Shown here: positions 1 to 8,678 of the stretch, in pieces
How positions within the stretch are numbered: position 1 is the stretch's first letter
Layout: each line of letters begins with the position of its first letter
Source: Microbispora siamensis
GTDB taxonomy: Bacteria; Actinomycetota; Actinomycetes; Streptosporangiales; Streptosporangiaceae
Length of the DNA: 64,000 nt
Direction: 5' to 3'
Assembly (NCBI RefSeq): GCF_016863095.1
Contig: NZ_BOOF01000017.1
Location: forward strand, 62,001-126,000
Translations under genes and position numbers: made by a program
The notes under the pieces: generated by a model
The model's database searches: none
Told to the model about the DNA's origin: nothing
Seen by the model: the letters and a program-made list of their open reading frames with translations, nothing else

Positions 1-647
1 CCTACCGCTTCCTGTTCGCGCCCGGCACCATCGGCTCCATCGCCTGGCTGGCGCGCAACCAGGACCGGGTCGGCAGGATCAGGCACGGGATCGTGCTCGC
101 CTGTGCGGGAGACCGGGGCCCGATCACCTACAAGCGCAGCAGGCGGGGGGACGCCGAGATCGACCGGGTCTTCGCGCACGTCCTGCGGGACCGCCCGCAC
201 ACCCTGGTGGACTTCTCCCCCTACGGCTACGACGAGCGGCAGTACTGCTCGCCCGGGTTCAACCTGCCGGTCGGCTGCCTGACCAGGACCCCGTACGCCG
301 GCTATCCGGAGTACCACACCTCGGCGGACGACCCGGACTTCGTCTCCGAGGAGGCGATGGAGGACACACTGGACGCCTGCCTGCGGGCCGTGCGGGTGCT
401 GGAGCGCAACCGCACCTACGTGAACCTCAGCCCGTACGGCGAGCCCCAACTCGGCAGGCGCGGCCTGTACGAGTCGCTCGGCGGGCGCAGTGACACGAAA
501 CAGGCGCAGATGGCGATGTTGTGGGTGTTGAATCTCTCCGACGGCGCCCACAGCCTGCTCGACATCTCGGAACGTTCTGGCCTGTCGTTCGACGTGGTGG
601 CGGACGCGGCCGAGGCTCTGCTGGTCGCGGGACTGGTGAAGGAGTAG
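1..647 (+). CDS. DUF4910/aminopeptidase-like protein (5' end outside window)
   Basis: The reading frame is open from base 3 back to the window edge, so only the C-terminal part of the protein is present. Visible features are the stretch DERQYCSPGFNLPVG and the motif EYHTSADD, which I associate with the DUF4910/aminopeptidase-like family, a zinc-peptidase-fold group often found in polysaccharide clusters. The last ~45 residues look like a small winged-helix domain. The stop codon lies 4 bp before the next gene, so the two are probably cotranscribed. The family call rests on recalled motifs; the substrate is unknown. A role in processing or modifying a sugar-peptide component of the exported polymer is only inferred from context. 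Confidence 0.7.
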   Translation, partial: YRFLFAPGTIGSIAWLARNQDRVGRIRHGIVLACAGDRGPITYKRSRRGDAEIDRVFAHVLRDRPHTLVDFSPYGYDERQYCSPGFNLPVGCLTRTPYAGYPEYHTSADDPDFVSEEAMEDTLDACLRAVRVLERNRTYVNLSPYGEPQLGRRGLYESLGGRSDTKQAQMAMLWVLNLSDGAHSLLDISERSGLSFDVVADAAEALLVAGLVKE

Positions 648-651
648 CCGG

Positions 652-1674
652 ATGACGCAGTTCGAGGCCTCCGCACGACCGATGGCCCTCGGCCTCAAGG
701 TCGGCGAGGTGGTGGAGGTCCGCGGCGTCGAGGAGATCATGGCCACACTCGACGAGAAGGGCGAGCTCGACGGCCTGCCCTTCATGCCGGAGATGCTGCC
801 GTTCTGCGGGCGGCGGATGACGGTGCACAAGGTGGCGCACAAGCTCTGCGACACGGTGACCGGCACGGGCATGCGGCGGATGCGCGACGCCGTGCATCTC
901 ACCGGGCATCTCACCACGGGGGCGCGCTGCGACGGCTCCGCCCACGGCGGCTGCCAGACCGCGTGCGCGCTGTACTGGAAGGAGGCCTGGCTCAAGCGGG
1001 TGGACCCGGGCGGGCCCCCGCCCGACCCCGCGCCGGAGCCCCTGCGCAGCCTCCCCCTCCTCGAGGTCAACACGTGCAGGGAGCCGGACGCGGACGGCGA
1101 GGTGCGGTATCGCTGCCAGGCGACCGAGTTGCTGCGCGCCGCTCCCGAGGCCCTGCCCTTCAGGGACCTCGGCCAGTACGTCACCGACGTCCGCGTGGGC
1201 AACGCGGGCGTCCTCGCCACCCTCCGCACGATCTTCTTCGGGCTGTTCAACCGCTTCCAGCGCGCGACCCGCAGGTTGCCTCGCTGGATGCGGTTCAGGG
1301 ACGGCATGGAGTGGGGTTTCGTGCCGCCCGGCCCGAACACCACGACTCCGACCGAGCTGAGCGACCTGCAGCCGGGTGAGCTCGTGCGGATCAAGCCGCG
1401 GGACGCGATCGTCGCCACCCTCGACAAGAGGCGGCTCAACCGCGGGATGGGGTTCGAGGAGGAGATGGCGCGTTACTGCGGGCGGGTGGCCCGGGTCGCC
1501 GCGCGCGTGGAACGGTGCATCGACGAGAAGACCGGGCGGATGCTGCAGATGAAAAGCCCCTGCATCGTCCTCGACGGCGTCGTCTGCGCGGGTGTGTACA
1601 AGGCCAATTGCCCCCGGGCGTTCGTGCCGTTCTGGCGGGAGATCTGGCTGGAGCGGGTCACCGAGGAGAACTAG
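652..1674 (+). CDS. Hypothetical protein with an internally duplicated Cys-containing domain
   Basis: 340 aa, starting at ATG 652 just after the preceding stop. The protein has two copies of one ~95-residue module. Copy 1 (about residues 17-116) has GEVVEVRGVEEIMATLD, then FCGRRMTV, ending CALYWKEAWLKRV. Copy 2 (about residues 242-336) has GELVRIKPRDAIVATLD, then YCGRVARV, ending FVPFWREIWLERV. Each copy keeps Cys residues just before its conserved end (CDG...GGCQTAC and CAG...KANC), so metal binding is possible. The two modules are joined by a ~125-residue region. I do not recognise a named family. Its position between the aminopeptidase-like gene and the flippase suggests a part in the polysaccharide pathway. 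Confidence 0.75.
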   Translation: MTQFEASARPMALGLKVGEVVEVRGVEEIMATLDEKGELDGLPFMPEMLPFCGRRMTVHKVAHKLCDTVTGTGMRRMRDAVHLTGHLTTGARCDGSAHGGCQTACALYWKEAWLKRVDPGGPPPDPAPEPLRSLPLLEVNTCREPDADGEVRYRCQATELLRAAPEALPFRDLGQYVTDVRVGNAGVLATLRTIFFGLFNRFQRATRRLPRWMRFRDGMEWGFVPPGPNTTTPTELSDLQPGELVRIKPRDAIVATLDKRRLNRGMGFEEEMARYCGRVARVAARVERCIDEKTGRMLQMKSPCIVLDGVVCAGVYKANCPRAFVPFWREIWLERVTEEN

Positions 1675-1690
1675 GAATCGGGGAGTGCCG

Positions 1691-3268
1691 ATGCGACAGA
1701 GCCAGGACGCGGAGTCAGCGGAGTCAGCGGAGTCAGGGCAGCCAGGGGCCGGGGAGCCGCCGGACGGCGACGCCGGTCACATCCGGGAGATCGGCCGCAA
1801 GGCCGGACGCGGGCTCGGCTGGAGCCTGCTGGGCACCCTGGCGACCCGAGCCGGGTCGTTCCTCATGGGCCTCGTCCTGGCCCGTCTGCTGTCCCCGGAG
1901 GACTTCGGCATCTACGCGGTCGCGCTGGCCGCGACCCAGTTCGTCATGGTCGTCAAGGACATCGGCATCATGGCGGCGGTCGTGCAGTGGCGGGGCAAAC
2001 TGGAGGACGTCGCGCCCACCGCCACCACCCTCTCCATGATCTCCGCCGTCAGCCTGTACGGCGCGTTCTACGTGGGTGCGCCGTACTTCTCCCGGCTCGC
2101 GGGCAGCGAGGAGGCCACCCCGGTCGTCCGGATCCTCACCGCGGTCATCCTCATCGAGGCCATCACCGCGGTGCGCAGCGCGACGCTGCTGCGCAGGTTC
2201 CACGTGGGCAAGAGCGCCAAGGCGATCCTGGCGGGGTTCCTGGTGAACGCTCCTGTGGCGATCGCGCTCGCGGCCGGGGGCGCCGGGCCGTACAGCTTCG
2301 CCTGGGGACAGGTGGCCGGCGCCGTGGTCACCGGCGTGTTCATGCTCGCCTACGCCCGGCTGCCCTGGCGGATGGGATTCGACCGGGACGTCGCGAAGAG
2401 GCTGTTGTGGTTCGGCATCCCCTCCGCGGCGGGCATCGCCCTGGAAATCGTGCTGCTCAACGTCGGCTACATCATCGTCGGCGCCATCATGGGGCCCGAC
2501 TGGCTCGGCTTCTACCTGATGGCCTTCAACGTGTCGAGCTGGGTGCCTGGACTGATCGGCACCGCGATCCGCTCGGTGTCGATCGCCGGCTTCTCGCGGC
2601 TCGCCGAGCGTGACGAGGAGTCGCTGTCGCTGGGCGTGCAGAAGTCGGTGCCGATCCTGATCGCCACGATCCTGCCGCTGGCGGTGGCCATGGCGGTGCT
2701 CGCCCACCCGCTCATCCACTTCCTGTACGGCGACAAGTGGGGTCAGGCGGCCGGCGTCCTGCGGTTCCTCGCGGTGCTGATGGTGGTGCGCATGCTCACC
2801 TCCTTCGCCCTGGACATCCTCAACGGGCAGGGCGCCACCCGTTCGACCGTCTGGATGAACCTGGGGTACGGCGTGGCCCTGATCCCCGCGGTGATCGTGG
2901 GCACGCACCTCGACGGCATCCGGGGCGCGGCTGTCGGTCAGGCGGCGGCCGCGCTGCTGGTGGCCCTTCCGCTCGCGCTGCTCGCCGTGCAGCGCACCGG
3001 GGTGCGGCTGCGGCCGGTCCTGCCCCAGCTGGTGCGGCCGCTCGCCGGGGCCGCGGTCTCCTTCGCGGTCACCGTGGGCCTGGCCGCGCTGACTGAGGGC
3101 AGCCAGTTCCTCCAGCTCGTCGTCGGTGGCGCCGGAGGACTGCTGGTCTACGTGCTGATCGTGGTGCCGCCGCACCAGATGAGGACCGTGGGCGGTCACG
3201 TGATGGAGCGGCTGCCCGCCGCGCACCGGCAACCGGCGCCGGCCGAGGCGACATCGAAGGAGCGGTGA
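1691..3268 (+). CDS. Polysaccharide flippase (Wzx/PST family)
   Basis: 525-aa polytopic membrane protein that should move lipid-linked sugar repeat units across the cytoplasmic membrane. An N-terminal soluble tail rich in Ser/Ala/Glu is followed by GWSLLGTLATRAGSF and GLVLARLLSPEDFG, the typical opening of the MOP/polysaccharide_synt family, and about a dozen hydrophobic segments. I chose ATG 1691, preceded by GGGAG, over an in-frame ATG at 1592 that lies inside the upstream gene. A 9-bp tandem repeat encodes SAE repeats in the tail. The glycosyltransferase gene follows at once, consistent with one operon. Confidence 0.88.
   Translation: MRQSQDAESAESAESGQPGAGEPPDGDAGHIREIGRKAGRGLGWSLLGTLATRAGSFLMGLVLARLLSPEDFGIYAVALAATQFVMVVKDIGIMAAVVQWRGKLEDVAPTATTLSMISAVSLYGAFYVGAPYFSRLAGSEEATPVVRILTAVILIEAITAVRSATLLRRFHVGKSAKAILAGFLVNAPVAIALAAGGAGPYSFAWGQVAGAVVTGVFMLAYARLPWRMGFDRDVAKRLLWFGIPSAAGIALEIVLLNVGYIIVGAIMGPDWLGFYLMAFNVSSWVPGLIGTAIRSVSIAGFSRLAERDEESLSLGVQKSVPILIATILPLAVAMAVLAHPLIHFLYGDKWGQAAGVLRFLAVLMVVRMLTSFALDILNGQGATRSTVWMNLGYGVALIPAVIVGTHLDGIRGAAVGQAAAALLVALPLALLAVQRTGVRLRPVLPQLVRPLAGAAVSFAVTVGLAALTEGSQFLQLVVGGAGGLLVYVLIVVPPHQMRTVGGHVMERLPAAHRQPAPAEATSKER
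1711..1737 (+). repeat. 9-bp tandem repeat (3 units) in the flippase tail
   Basis: Three consecutive units of GGAGTCAGC, the last with one mismatch, encode Glu-Ser-Ala repeats in the N-terminal tail of the flippase. The unit length is a multiple of three, so changes in copy number would lengthen or shorten the tail without shifting frame. Confidence 0.85.
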
Positions 3269-3269
3269 G

Positions 3270-4157
3270 TTGGGGGATCCACGGAGACTCGTCTCCATCG
3301 GCATACCGGTGCGCAACGGCGCCGACGGGCTGGAGAAGGCCGTGCGTTCCGTCCTCGCCCAGGACCACGAACGGCTGGAAGTCGTCATCTCGGACAACGC
3401 CTCCACCGACGGCACGGAGGAGCTGTGCCGGCGGCTCGCCCGGGAGGACCCCCGGATCGTCTACCACCGCCAGCCCCGCAACCTCGGCATCCTCGGCAAC
3501 TTCGTCGAGGTGCAACGGCTGGCGCGGGGCGAGTTCTTCCGCTGGATGGGCGACGACGACCATCTCGAGCCGCACTGCGTGTCCCGGTCGCTCGAGCCGT
3601 TACTGGCCGACGACCGGCTCATCCTGGTGACCTCGGACATGGCCTACACCAACCCGGACGGCTCGGCACACCGGCCGGCCTATCGGGGCACGGGGATGCT
3701 CTCCGGGGACCCCGTCGAGCGGCTGGCCGAGCTGTGGGCCGCGGCCACCACCGAGCACCTGCTCCTCGACCCTCTGTACGGCATGATGCGGCGCGCGGCG
3801 GTGGTGGGCATCAGGAGACCGTTGATGATCCGCGAGGACGAGGTGTACGCCACCGTGCTCGCCCTGACCGGGCCGTGGGGCCACGTCCCCGAGGTGCTCG
3901 CCCATCGCAACCTGCGGTGGAGCCGGCTGCCGCACATCGCCCGGTCCCTCGGCGTGCCGGTGTGGACCGCGCACTTCGCCAACACGATCCAGTTCCGCGC
4001 GATGTACCGCGCGCTGCGAGCCGGGGGCCTCACCCCGGAGCAGCTCCGCCGCAGCCGGGCCCTACTGGCCCGCTTCTACGGGCGGCGTCAGCGCCAGGTG
4101 CTGACCCACCGCGCCCGCAAGCTCACCGGTCTCGCCGTTCGCCTCGTGAGGGGGTGA
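3270..4157 (+). CDS. Family 2 glycosyltransferase
   Basis: 295 aa, predicted to transfer a sugar from a nucleotide donor during assembly of the repeat unit. The N-terminus has the GT-A opening VSIGIPVRNGADGL, then VVISDNASTDGT, and the metal/donor-binding motif GDDDHLE about 90 residues in. No clear membrane segment is visible. The start is TTG at 3270, one base after the flippase stop, with GGAG about 8 bases upstream; no better in-frame ATG is available before the conserved start. It is the last gene of this plus-strand group and converges on the acyltransferase. Confidence 0.88.
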   Translation: MGDPRRLVSIGIPVRNGADGLEKAVRSVLAQDHERLEVVISDNASTDGTEELCRRLAREDPRIVYHRQPRNLGILGNFVEVQRLARGEFFRWMGDDDHLEPHCVSRSLEPLLADDRLILVTSDMAYTNPDGSAHRPAYRGTGMLSGDPVERLAELWAAATTEHLLLDPLYGMMRRAAVVGIRRPLMIREDEVYATVLALTGPWGHVPEVLAHRNLRWSRLPHIARSLGVPVWTAHFANTIQFRAMYRALRAGGLTPEQLRRSRALLARFYGRRQRQVLTHRARKLTGLAVRLVRG

Positions 4158-4196
4158 ACTCCGGGTGCCGGGTGCCGATACGGCCCGGGCGGGCGG

Positions 4197-5393
4197 CTAC
4201 CGCCGGAGGACCGCCGCCCGCAGCGCGCCCCAGCCCCGGTGGCGCTGGAACGGCAGCTCGAAGACCGTCGCGAACAGCCACGCCGCGAGCAGCGTGAGCG
4301 GCACGGCGAGCGCCAGGGTGGCCAGGAACATCGGCACGCCCGGGGCGAGCCGGGGGCCGAGGACCAGGCGGTTCACCACCACGACGATCGGCGCGTGGGT
4401 GAGGTAGAGGCTGTAGGAGAACGAGCCGAGCCGGCGCAGCGCCCGCGTGTCGAGCAGGCGTACGAAGGGCCGGGGCCGGCCGGCCGCCACGGCGGCGAGC
4501 AGCAGCCCGACCGCGGGGCCGACGGCCAGATCGATCCAGAAGTAGTGCTCGACCGTCCAGACCGAACCACGGGCGACGATCAGCATGACGACGGGGGCGG
4601 CGGCGGCCAGGGCCAGCCAGGGCAGGCGCGACGGCCACGGCGACCGCTCCCCGTGTGCATCTCCGTGTGCATCCCCGGGCGCCGCCGTGCGCGCCGCCGC
4701 TCCCGCGGCGACCGCGCCGATCGCGAAGAGCACCGCGAACTGCGGGGTCAGCCGCGTGAACAGGTCCACCGCGGGGACGACCGGCGCGAGCAGCCCGATG
4801 AGGGCCACGACGACGGTGAGAGCGGTGAGCAGCACGGCCGCGCCGGCTCGCCGCAGCACGAGAAGCATCAGCGGGAACACGATGTAGAGCTGCGCCTCCA
4901 CCGCGATGGACCAGAAGGCGCCGTTGGGGCTCGGCGAGCCGAACAGGTCCTGGACCAGCAGGCCGTAGACGACGACGGACTTCACGGTCGGGCTCTCCTG
5001 CCCGGGCTGCGGAATCAGCGCCCACGCGACCACGAGGCTGAACAGCAGGGCCGCCCAGTACGGCGGGAGGATGCGCCAGGCCCGCCGGTAGGCGAACCGG
5101 CGCAGGCCGTTGAGCCGCCAGCCCGACCGCGCCGGCGAGACCGCCAGCGAGAACCCCGACAGGACGATGAACACCACCACCGCGAGGTGCCCGTAGACGA
5201 GCCATCCGGCCCAGGCCGGGCCCGTGTCGGCGGGGAAACCCGGGAAGGAGAGCAGCCGGCAGTGGTGCAGGACCACGAACAGGGCGGCGAGGCCGCGGAT
5301 CCCGTCCAGGCCCGGCAGGCGTGCGGGCGCGCGCACCGCCGGGGTGGTCGCGGAGGTGGACGGGGCCGTCGCCTGGTCCGCGCTGGACTCCAT
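4197..5393 (-). CDS. Acyltransferase 3 family membrane protein (OafA-like)
   Basis: About 398 aa from ATG 5393 (MESSADQ). The family transfers acetyl or other acyl groups to extracytoplasmic sugars. Seen here: LDGIRGLAALFVVLHH near the start with the usual His, VFIVLSGFSLA, and RRAWRILPPYWAALL, followed by many hydrophobic segments. It ends 39 bp from the convergent glycosyltransferase. Its 5' end diverges from the Wzz-like gene across ~190 bp. The likely role is O-acylation of the exopolysaccharide; a peptidoglycan or antibiotic substrate cannot be excluded. Confidence 0.88.
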   Translation of the reverse strand: MESSADQATAPSTSATTPAVRAPARLPGLDGIRGLAALFVVLHHCRLLSFPGFPADTGPAWAGWLVYGHLAVVVFIVLSGFSLAVSPARSGWRLNGLRRFAYRRAWRILPPYWAALLFSLVVAWALIPQPGQESPTVKSVVVYGLLVQDLFGSPSPNGAFWSIAVEAQLYIVFPLMLLVLRRAGAAVLLTALTVVVALIGLLAPVVPAVDLFTRLTPQFAVLFAIGAVAAGAAARTAAPGDAHGDAHGERSPWPSRLPWLALAAAAPVVMLIVARGSVWTVEHYFWIDLAVGPAVGLLLAAVAAGRPRPFVRLLDTRALRRLGSFSYSLYLTHAPIVVVVNRLVLGPRLAPGVPMFLATLALAVPLTLLAAWLFATVFELPFQRHRGWGALRAAVLRR

Positions 5394-5581
5394 ACGCCGC
5401 ACTCCCGTCGTCGCCCGGCCCGATCGCCGCAACGTATATCGGAGGGACCTCGCCGAACGTAACCGCCCGGCGCGGGACGCCGGAACGTTGTAACGTGACA
5501 GCCGCGCGTGACGATGTATCCAAGCAGAGTTCCGGACGCCTGCTGGCAGGCCGATGGCACCGGATCACGCCGGGGGGATAC

Positions 5582-6490
5582 GTGGAGTTCTGGACGACGA
5601 TCGCCGGTCTCCTGCGGAAGTGGTCGATCGGACTCCCCCTGCTGGCGGTCTCGATCCTGGCCGGGACGGTCACCTTCTTCGTCGTCCCGACCCGGTACGA
5701 GGCGGACACCTCGCTGGTGCTGGCGACGCCCGTCAACGGCGGCGTCTACTCCAGGGATCCGAACCGCCCGCTGCCCCGGGGCAACCCGCTCCTGCAGTTC
5801 AACGACGCGCTGAAGACGGCCGCGAGCATCGTCATCCAGTCCATGAACACGCAGGACGTGTGGACGCAACTCGGCGCGCCGAAGGACGGGCCGACGACGA
5901 TCACGATCGACGACGGGCGCAGCAACCCCCGGGTCCTGGACATCAGCGGGCCGTACATCTACATCAACGTCGTGGCGCCGTCCCCGGAGATCGCCTCCAG
6001 CGTGCTGACGAAGGCGCAGCGGCGCGTCCGCGACGAGCTGACCGGGTGGCAGCAGACGCTCGGCGCCCCCTCCTCGACCTACCTCACCGTCGCCAACATC
6101 GTGCCGCCGTCCAAGCCGGAGGCCATGACGTCCGCACGGTGGCAGGCGGCGATCGGCGCCGGCATCGTGGTCGCCTGCGCGGGTCTCGGCCTGGTCTACG
6201 CCCTGACGCGCCGAGGCCGGCGCCCTCTTCTCCAGAAGGCCCCGCCGCCTCCGTACGATCCCGCGCCGCCGGCCGCCGCCGTGCTCCCGGCCGTCTCTGC
6301 GGCCCCCGTCGTCCCCGCGTACGAGGACGGTGACGACGACGTGGACGTGGTCCTGTGGGACACCCAGGAGATCGTCGTCGTGACGGAGCCGGTGAAGGGG
6401 CAGGACGCGGCCGATACGCGGCGCGCCGACACCGACCGTCGCTTCGCGAGCGTGCCCAGAAACGCGCGCACGGACGACGACAAGGACTGA
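5582..6490 (+). CDS. Wzz-like chain-length/polysaccharide co-polymerase protein 1
   Basis: 302 aa from GTG 5582, which follows a G-rich ribosome-binding stretch (GGGGGG). The product starts VEFWTTIAGLLRKW and has an N-terminal membrane segment (LPLLAVSILAGTVTFFVV), an extracytoplasmic middle, and a second membrane segment (GAGIVVACAGLGLVYAL). A ~90-residue Pro/Ala then acidic tail follows. This is the Wzz topology without a tyrosine-kinase domain. Longer in-frame starts exist upstream but would cover the divergent promoter region. The next gene is a shorter paralogue with the same opening, so the two probably act together in polymer length control or export. Confidence 0.78.
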   Translation: MEFWTTIAGLLRKWSIGLPLLAVSILAGTVTFFVVPTRYEADTSLVLATPVNGGVYSRDPNRPLPRGNPLLQFNDALKTAASIVIQSMNTQDVWTQLGAPKDGPTTITIDDGRSNPRVLDISGPYIYINVVAPSPEIASSVLTKAQRRVRDELTGWQQTLGAPSSTYLTVANIVPPSKPEAMTSARWQAAIGAGIVVACAGLGLVYALTRRGRRPLLQKAPPPPYDPAPPAAAVLPAVSAAPVVPAYEDGDDDVDVVLWDTQEIVVVTEPVKGQDAADTRRADTDRRFASVPRNARTDDDKD

Positions 6491-6493
6491 CGC

Positions 6494-7237
6494 ATGGACT
6501 TCTGGGCGACGGTCCTCGTCCTGTTCCGGCGGTGGTACGTCACCTTCCCGGTCTTCGTGCTCGTGCTCGCGGGGGCGGCAGGCGTTTACGTCATGTTCCC
6601 GAAGACCTTCGTGTGCTCCTCGAGCCTCGTGCTGACCGTCCCCCGCGACGGCGGGAGCCTGCCCTCGGACCCCAAGTTCCCCAACCCGGTGACGAACCCG
6701 CTGGTCAACGTGGACAGCGGGCTGGGCCTTTCCGCGTCGATCCTCATCCAGGGCCTCACCACGAGCGAGGTCGCGCAGCGGGTGGGCGTGACGCCCGGCG
6801 GGCGGACCACGTTCAAGGTCAGCAACGGCACGACCAATCCGGAGCTGATGATCACATTGCCGTTCGTCGTCATCTCCGCCGAGGCCCCGACGCCGCAGGA
6901 GGCCCATGACGTGGTCGCGCGCCTCGACCGGATCGCGCAGGACAAGCTGATCGAGCAGCAGCGCGCGCTCGGCGCGCCGCGGGCCACCTATCTCAAGGCG
7001 TTCGAGGTCGTGCCGCCGACCACCCCCGAGGAGAAGACGGGGAGCAGGCTGCGGGCGGCGTGCGTCGCGCTGGCGATGGGCCTGTTCCTGAGCCTGGCCG
7101 CCGCGTTCGCCGTGGAGAGCTGGGCGCAGGCGCGGCGCGCCCGCGGGTCAGGCGCCGCGAAGTCGCGGGCGTCGCTCAACGGGTCCGCCTTCCCCTCCGA
7201 CGCGCGGACGACCTCGGCGCCATTGCTGCGGCGCTGA
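6494..7237 (+). CDS. Wzz-like chain-length protein 2
   Basis: 247 aa, 3 bp downstream of its paralogue. It opens MDFWATVLVLFRRWYVTFPV, matching the first protein's VEFWTTI...RKW opening, and has a membrane segment at about 17-35 and a second at about 185-205. Both proteins share the pre-membrane pattern LGAP(S/R)xTYL followed by a VVPP-type stretch. The cytoplasmic tail is short and basic and lacks both a kinase domain and a Tyr cluster. A pair of Wzz-like proteins could form a hetero-oligomer; the sequence does not show this directly. Confidence 0.76.
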   Translation: MDFWATVLVLFRRWYVTFPVFVLVLAGAAGVYVMFPKTFVCSSSLVLTVPRDGGSLPSDPKFPNPVTNPLVNVDSGLGLSASILIQGLTTSEVAQRVGVTPGGRTTFKVSNGTTNPELMITLPFVVISAEAPTPQEAHDVVARLDRIAQDKLIEQQRALGAPRATYLKAFEVVPPTTPEEKTGSRLRAACVALAMGLFLSLAAAFAVESWAQARRARGSGAAKSRASLNGSAFPSDARTTSAPLLRR

Positions 7238-7259
7238 CCGCCGTGACCAGCTGACAGCC

Positions 7260-8678
7260 GTGACCATCGGGAGTCCCGTGAGGATCGAGAGCCCGCTGCA
7301 CCCGCTGCCTGGGCCGCGCCGGCGCGCCGACGGCGCGACGCTCGCCTGCCTGTTCGTGCTCGCCCTGCTGCTCATCCCGGCCCGGCTGGTTCTGCGCGGG
7401 CTGCCGATGTCCCTGACGCTCGCCGACGTCGTCGCCCTCCTGCTCCTCCTCGTGTGGCTCCTGGCGCAGTTCACCACCACACTCGGCGCCGCCAAGGGCG
7501 CCAACCCCGTCCGTACCGGGATCTTCGCGTACGGGATGGCGTTGCTGACCTGCTACGGCTTCGCCAGCCTGGGATACCTGCCCTCGGACGAGCTCAACCT
7601 GGCGGACCACTCCCTGGTGCTGTTCGCCGGGTATGTCGGGCTCGTGCTCATCATGTGCGACGGCGTACGGGGGCGGGACCGACTCGACTTCGTGCTCAAG
7701 ACCGTCGTGGTGGCCGGGGCGATCGTCTCGGTCGTCGCCACGTGCCAGTACCTGCTGGAGTTCGATCCCACGACCTATATGACGCTGCCCGGGTTCCGGC
7801 ACACGTCGGTGGAGGGCACGGAGACCGTGATGTCGCGGGCGGACCTGCGCCGGGTGGCCGCGACGCTGGGCCACCCCATCGAGTTCGGCGTCTTCTGCTC
7901 GATGGTCCTGCCGTTCGGGGCGCACTTCGCCCTCCAGGCACGAGACCGGGGCGAGCCGGCGACGCGCTGGTGGCTGTGCACGGTCCTGATCGCGGCCGGG
8001 CTGATGTTCTCGGTGTCCAGATCGGCCGTGCTCGGGCTGGTCGTGGTCGGCGCGGTGCTGTTCGCGGGCTGGCCGCTGAGGCGCTGCCTGGTCGGCCTGG
8101 CGGGGCTCGTCGTGTTCCTGGGCGTGATGAAGGTGGCCGCGCCCGGACTGCTCGGCACCTTCTACAACCTGTTCGCGAACGCCGGCTCCGACGACAGCAT
8201 CCTCTACCGCACGCACGACTACCCCTTCGCGCTGACCGAGGTCGCCAAGCATCCGATCTTCGGCCGCGGCATCGGGACCTGGTATCCCTACAAGCACCAG
8301 GTGTTCGACAACCAGTACCTGCTCTCGCTGGTGGAGACCGGTGTGGTCGGCGTCGTGGCCTTCGTCGGCATCATCGTCTGCGGGGTGGTCGTGGCGCTGC
8401 GCGCGCGGCGGCTCAGCGGCGATCCCAACGTCCGCAACCTCGCCCTGACCATCGCCGCCTGCCTGCTGGTTCCGCTCGTCGGCGCGGCCACGTTCGACCT
8501 GCTGTCCTACCCCGGCGTCACCGGCCTGATGTTCCTGCTGATCGGGGCGTCCGGCGCGCTGCTGCGCGCGGTGAAGGCGGAGAACGCGGCCGCGGCCCCC
8601 GCCCCGGAGACGGCCGCGGCGGGGCGGGCCGGGCTACGCCGTGAGGCGGCCGCGCAGCTCGGCCCAGGATCCGGCTGA
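7260..8678 (+). CDS. O-antigen ligase/polymerase-like membrane protein (Wzy/WaaL)
   Basis: 472 aa from GTG 7260, polytopic, with about 11-12 hydrophobic segments. VSRSAVLGLVVVGAV, then a long loop with KHPIFGRGIGTWYPY, matches the O-antigen ligase (Wzy_C) pattern. The role is polymerisation of repeat units or ligation of the glycan chain on the outer face of the membrane. It follows the two Wzz-like genes and probably shares their transcript. Its 3' end overlaps the convergent epimerase gene by 45 bp. Confidence 0.83.
   Translation: MTIGSPVRIESPLHPLPGPRRRADGATLACLFVLALLLIPARLVLRGLPMSLTLADVVALLLLLVWLLAQFTTTLGAAKGANPVRTGIFAYGMALLTCYGFASLGYLPSDELNLADHSLVLFAGYVGLVLIMCDGVRGRDRLDFVLKTVVVAGAIVSVVATCQYLLEFDPTTYMTLPGFRHTSVEGTETVMSRADLRRVAATLGHPIEFGVFCSMVLPFGAHFALQARDRGEPATRWWLCTVLIAAGLMFSVSRSAVLGLVVVGAVLFAGWPLRRCLVGLAGLVVFLGVMKVAAPGLLGTFYNLFANAGSDDSILYRTHDYPFALTEVAKHPIFGRGIGTWYPYKHQVFDNQYLLSLVETGVVGVVAFVGIIVCGVVVALRARRLSGDPNVRNLALTIAACLLVPLVGAATFDLLSYPGVTGLMFLLIGASGALLRAVKAENAAAAPAPETAAAGRAGLRREAAAQLGPGSG

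Noticed and set aside
1733-3415. 560-aa open frame on the minus strand opposite the flippase
   Set aside because: It is antisense to a clear membrane protein, has a His/Arg/Asp-rich composition typical of shadow frames in high-G+C DNA, and shows no domain.
5483-5509. GGAAC...CGT as an ECF sigma promoter for the Wzz-like genes
   Set aside because: The spacing (about 20 bases) does not fit the usual 16-17, so I do not claim it.
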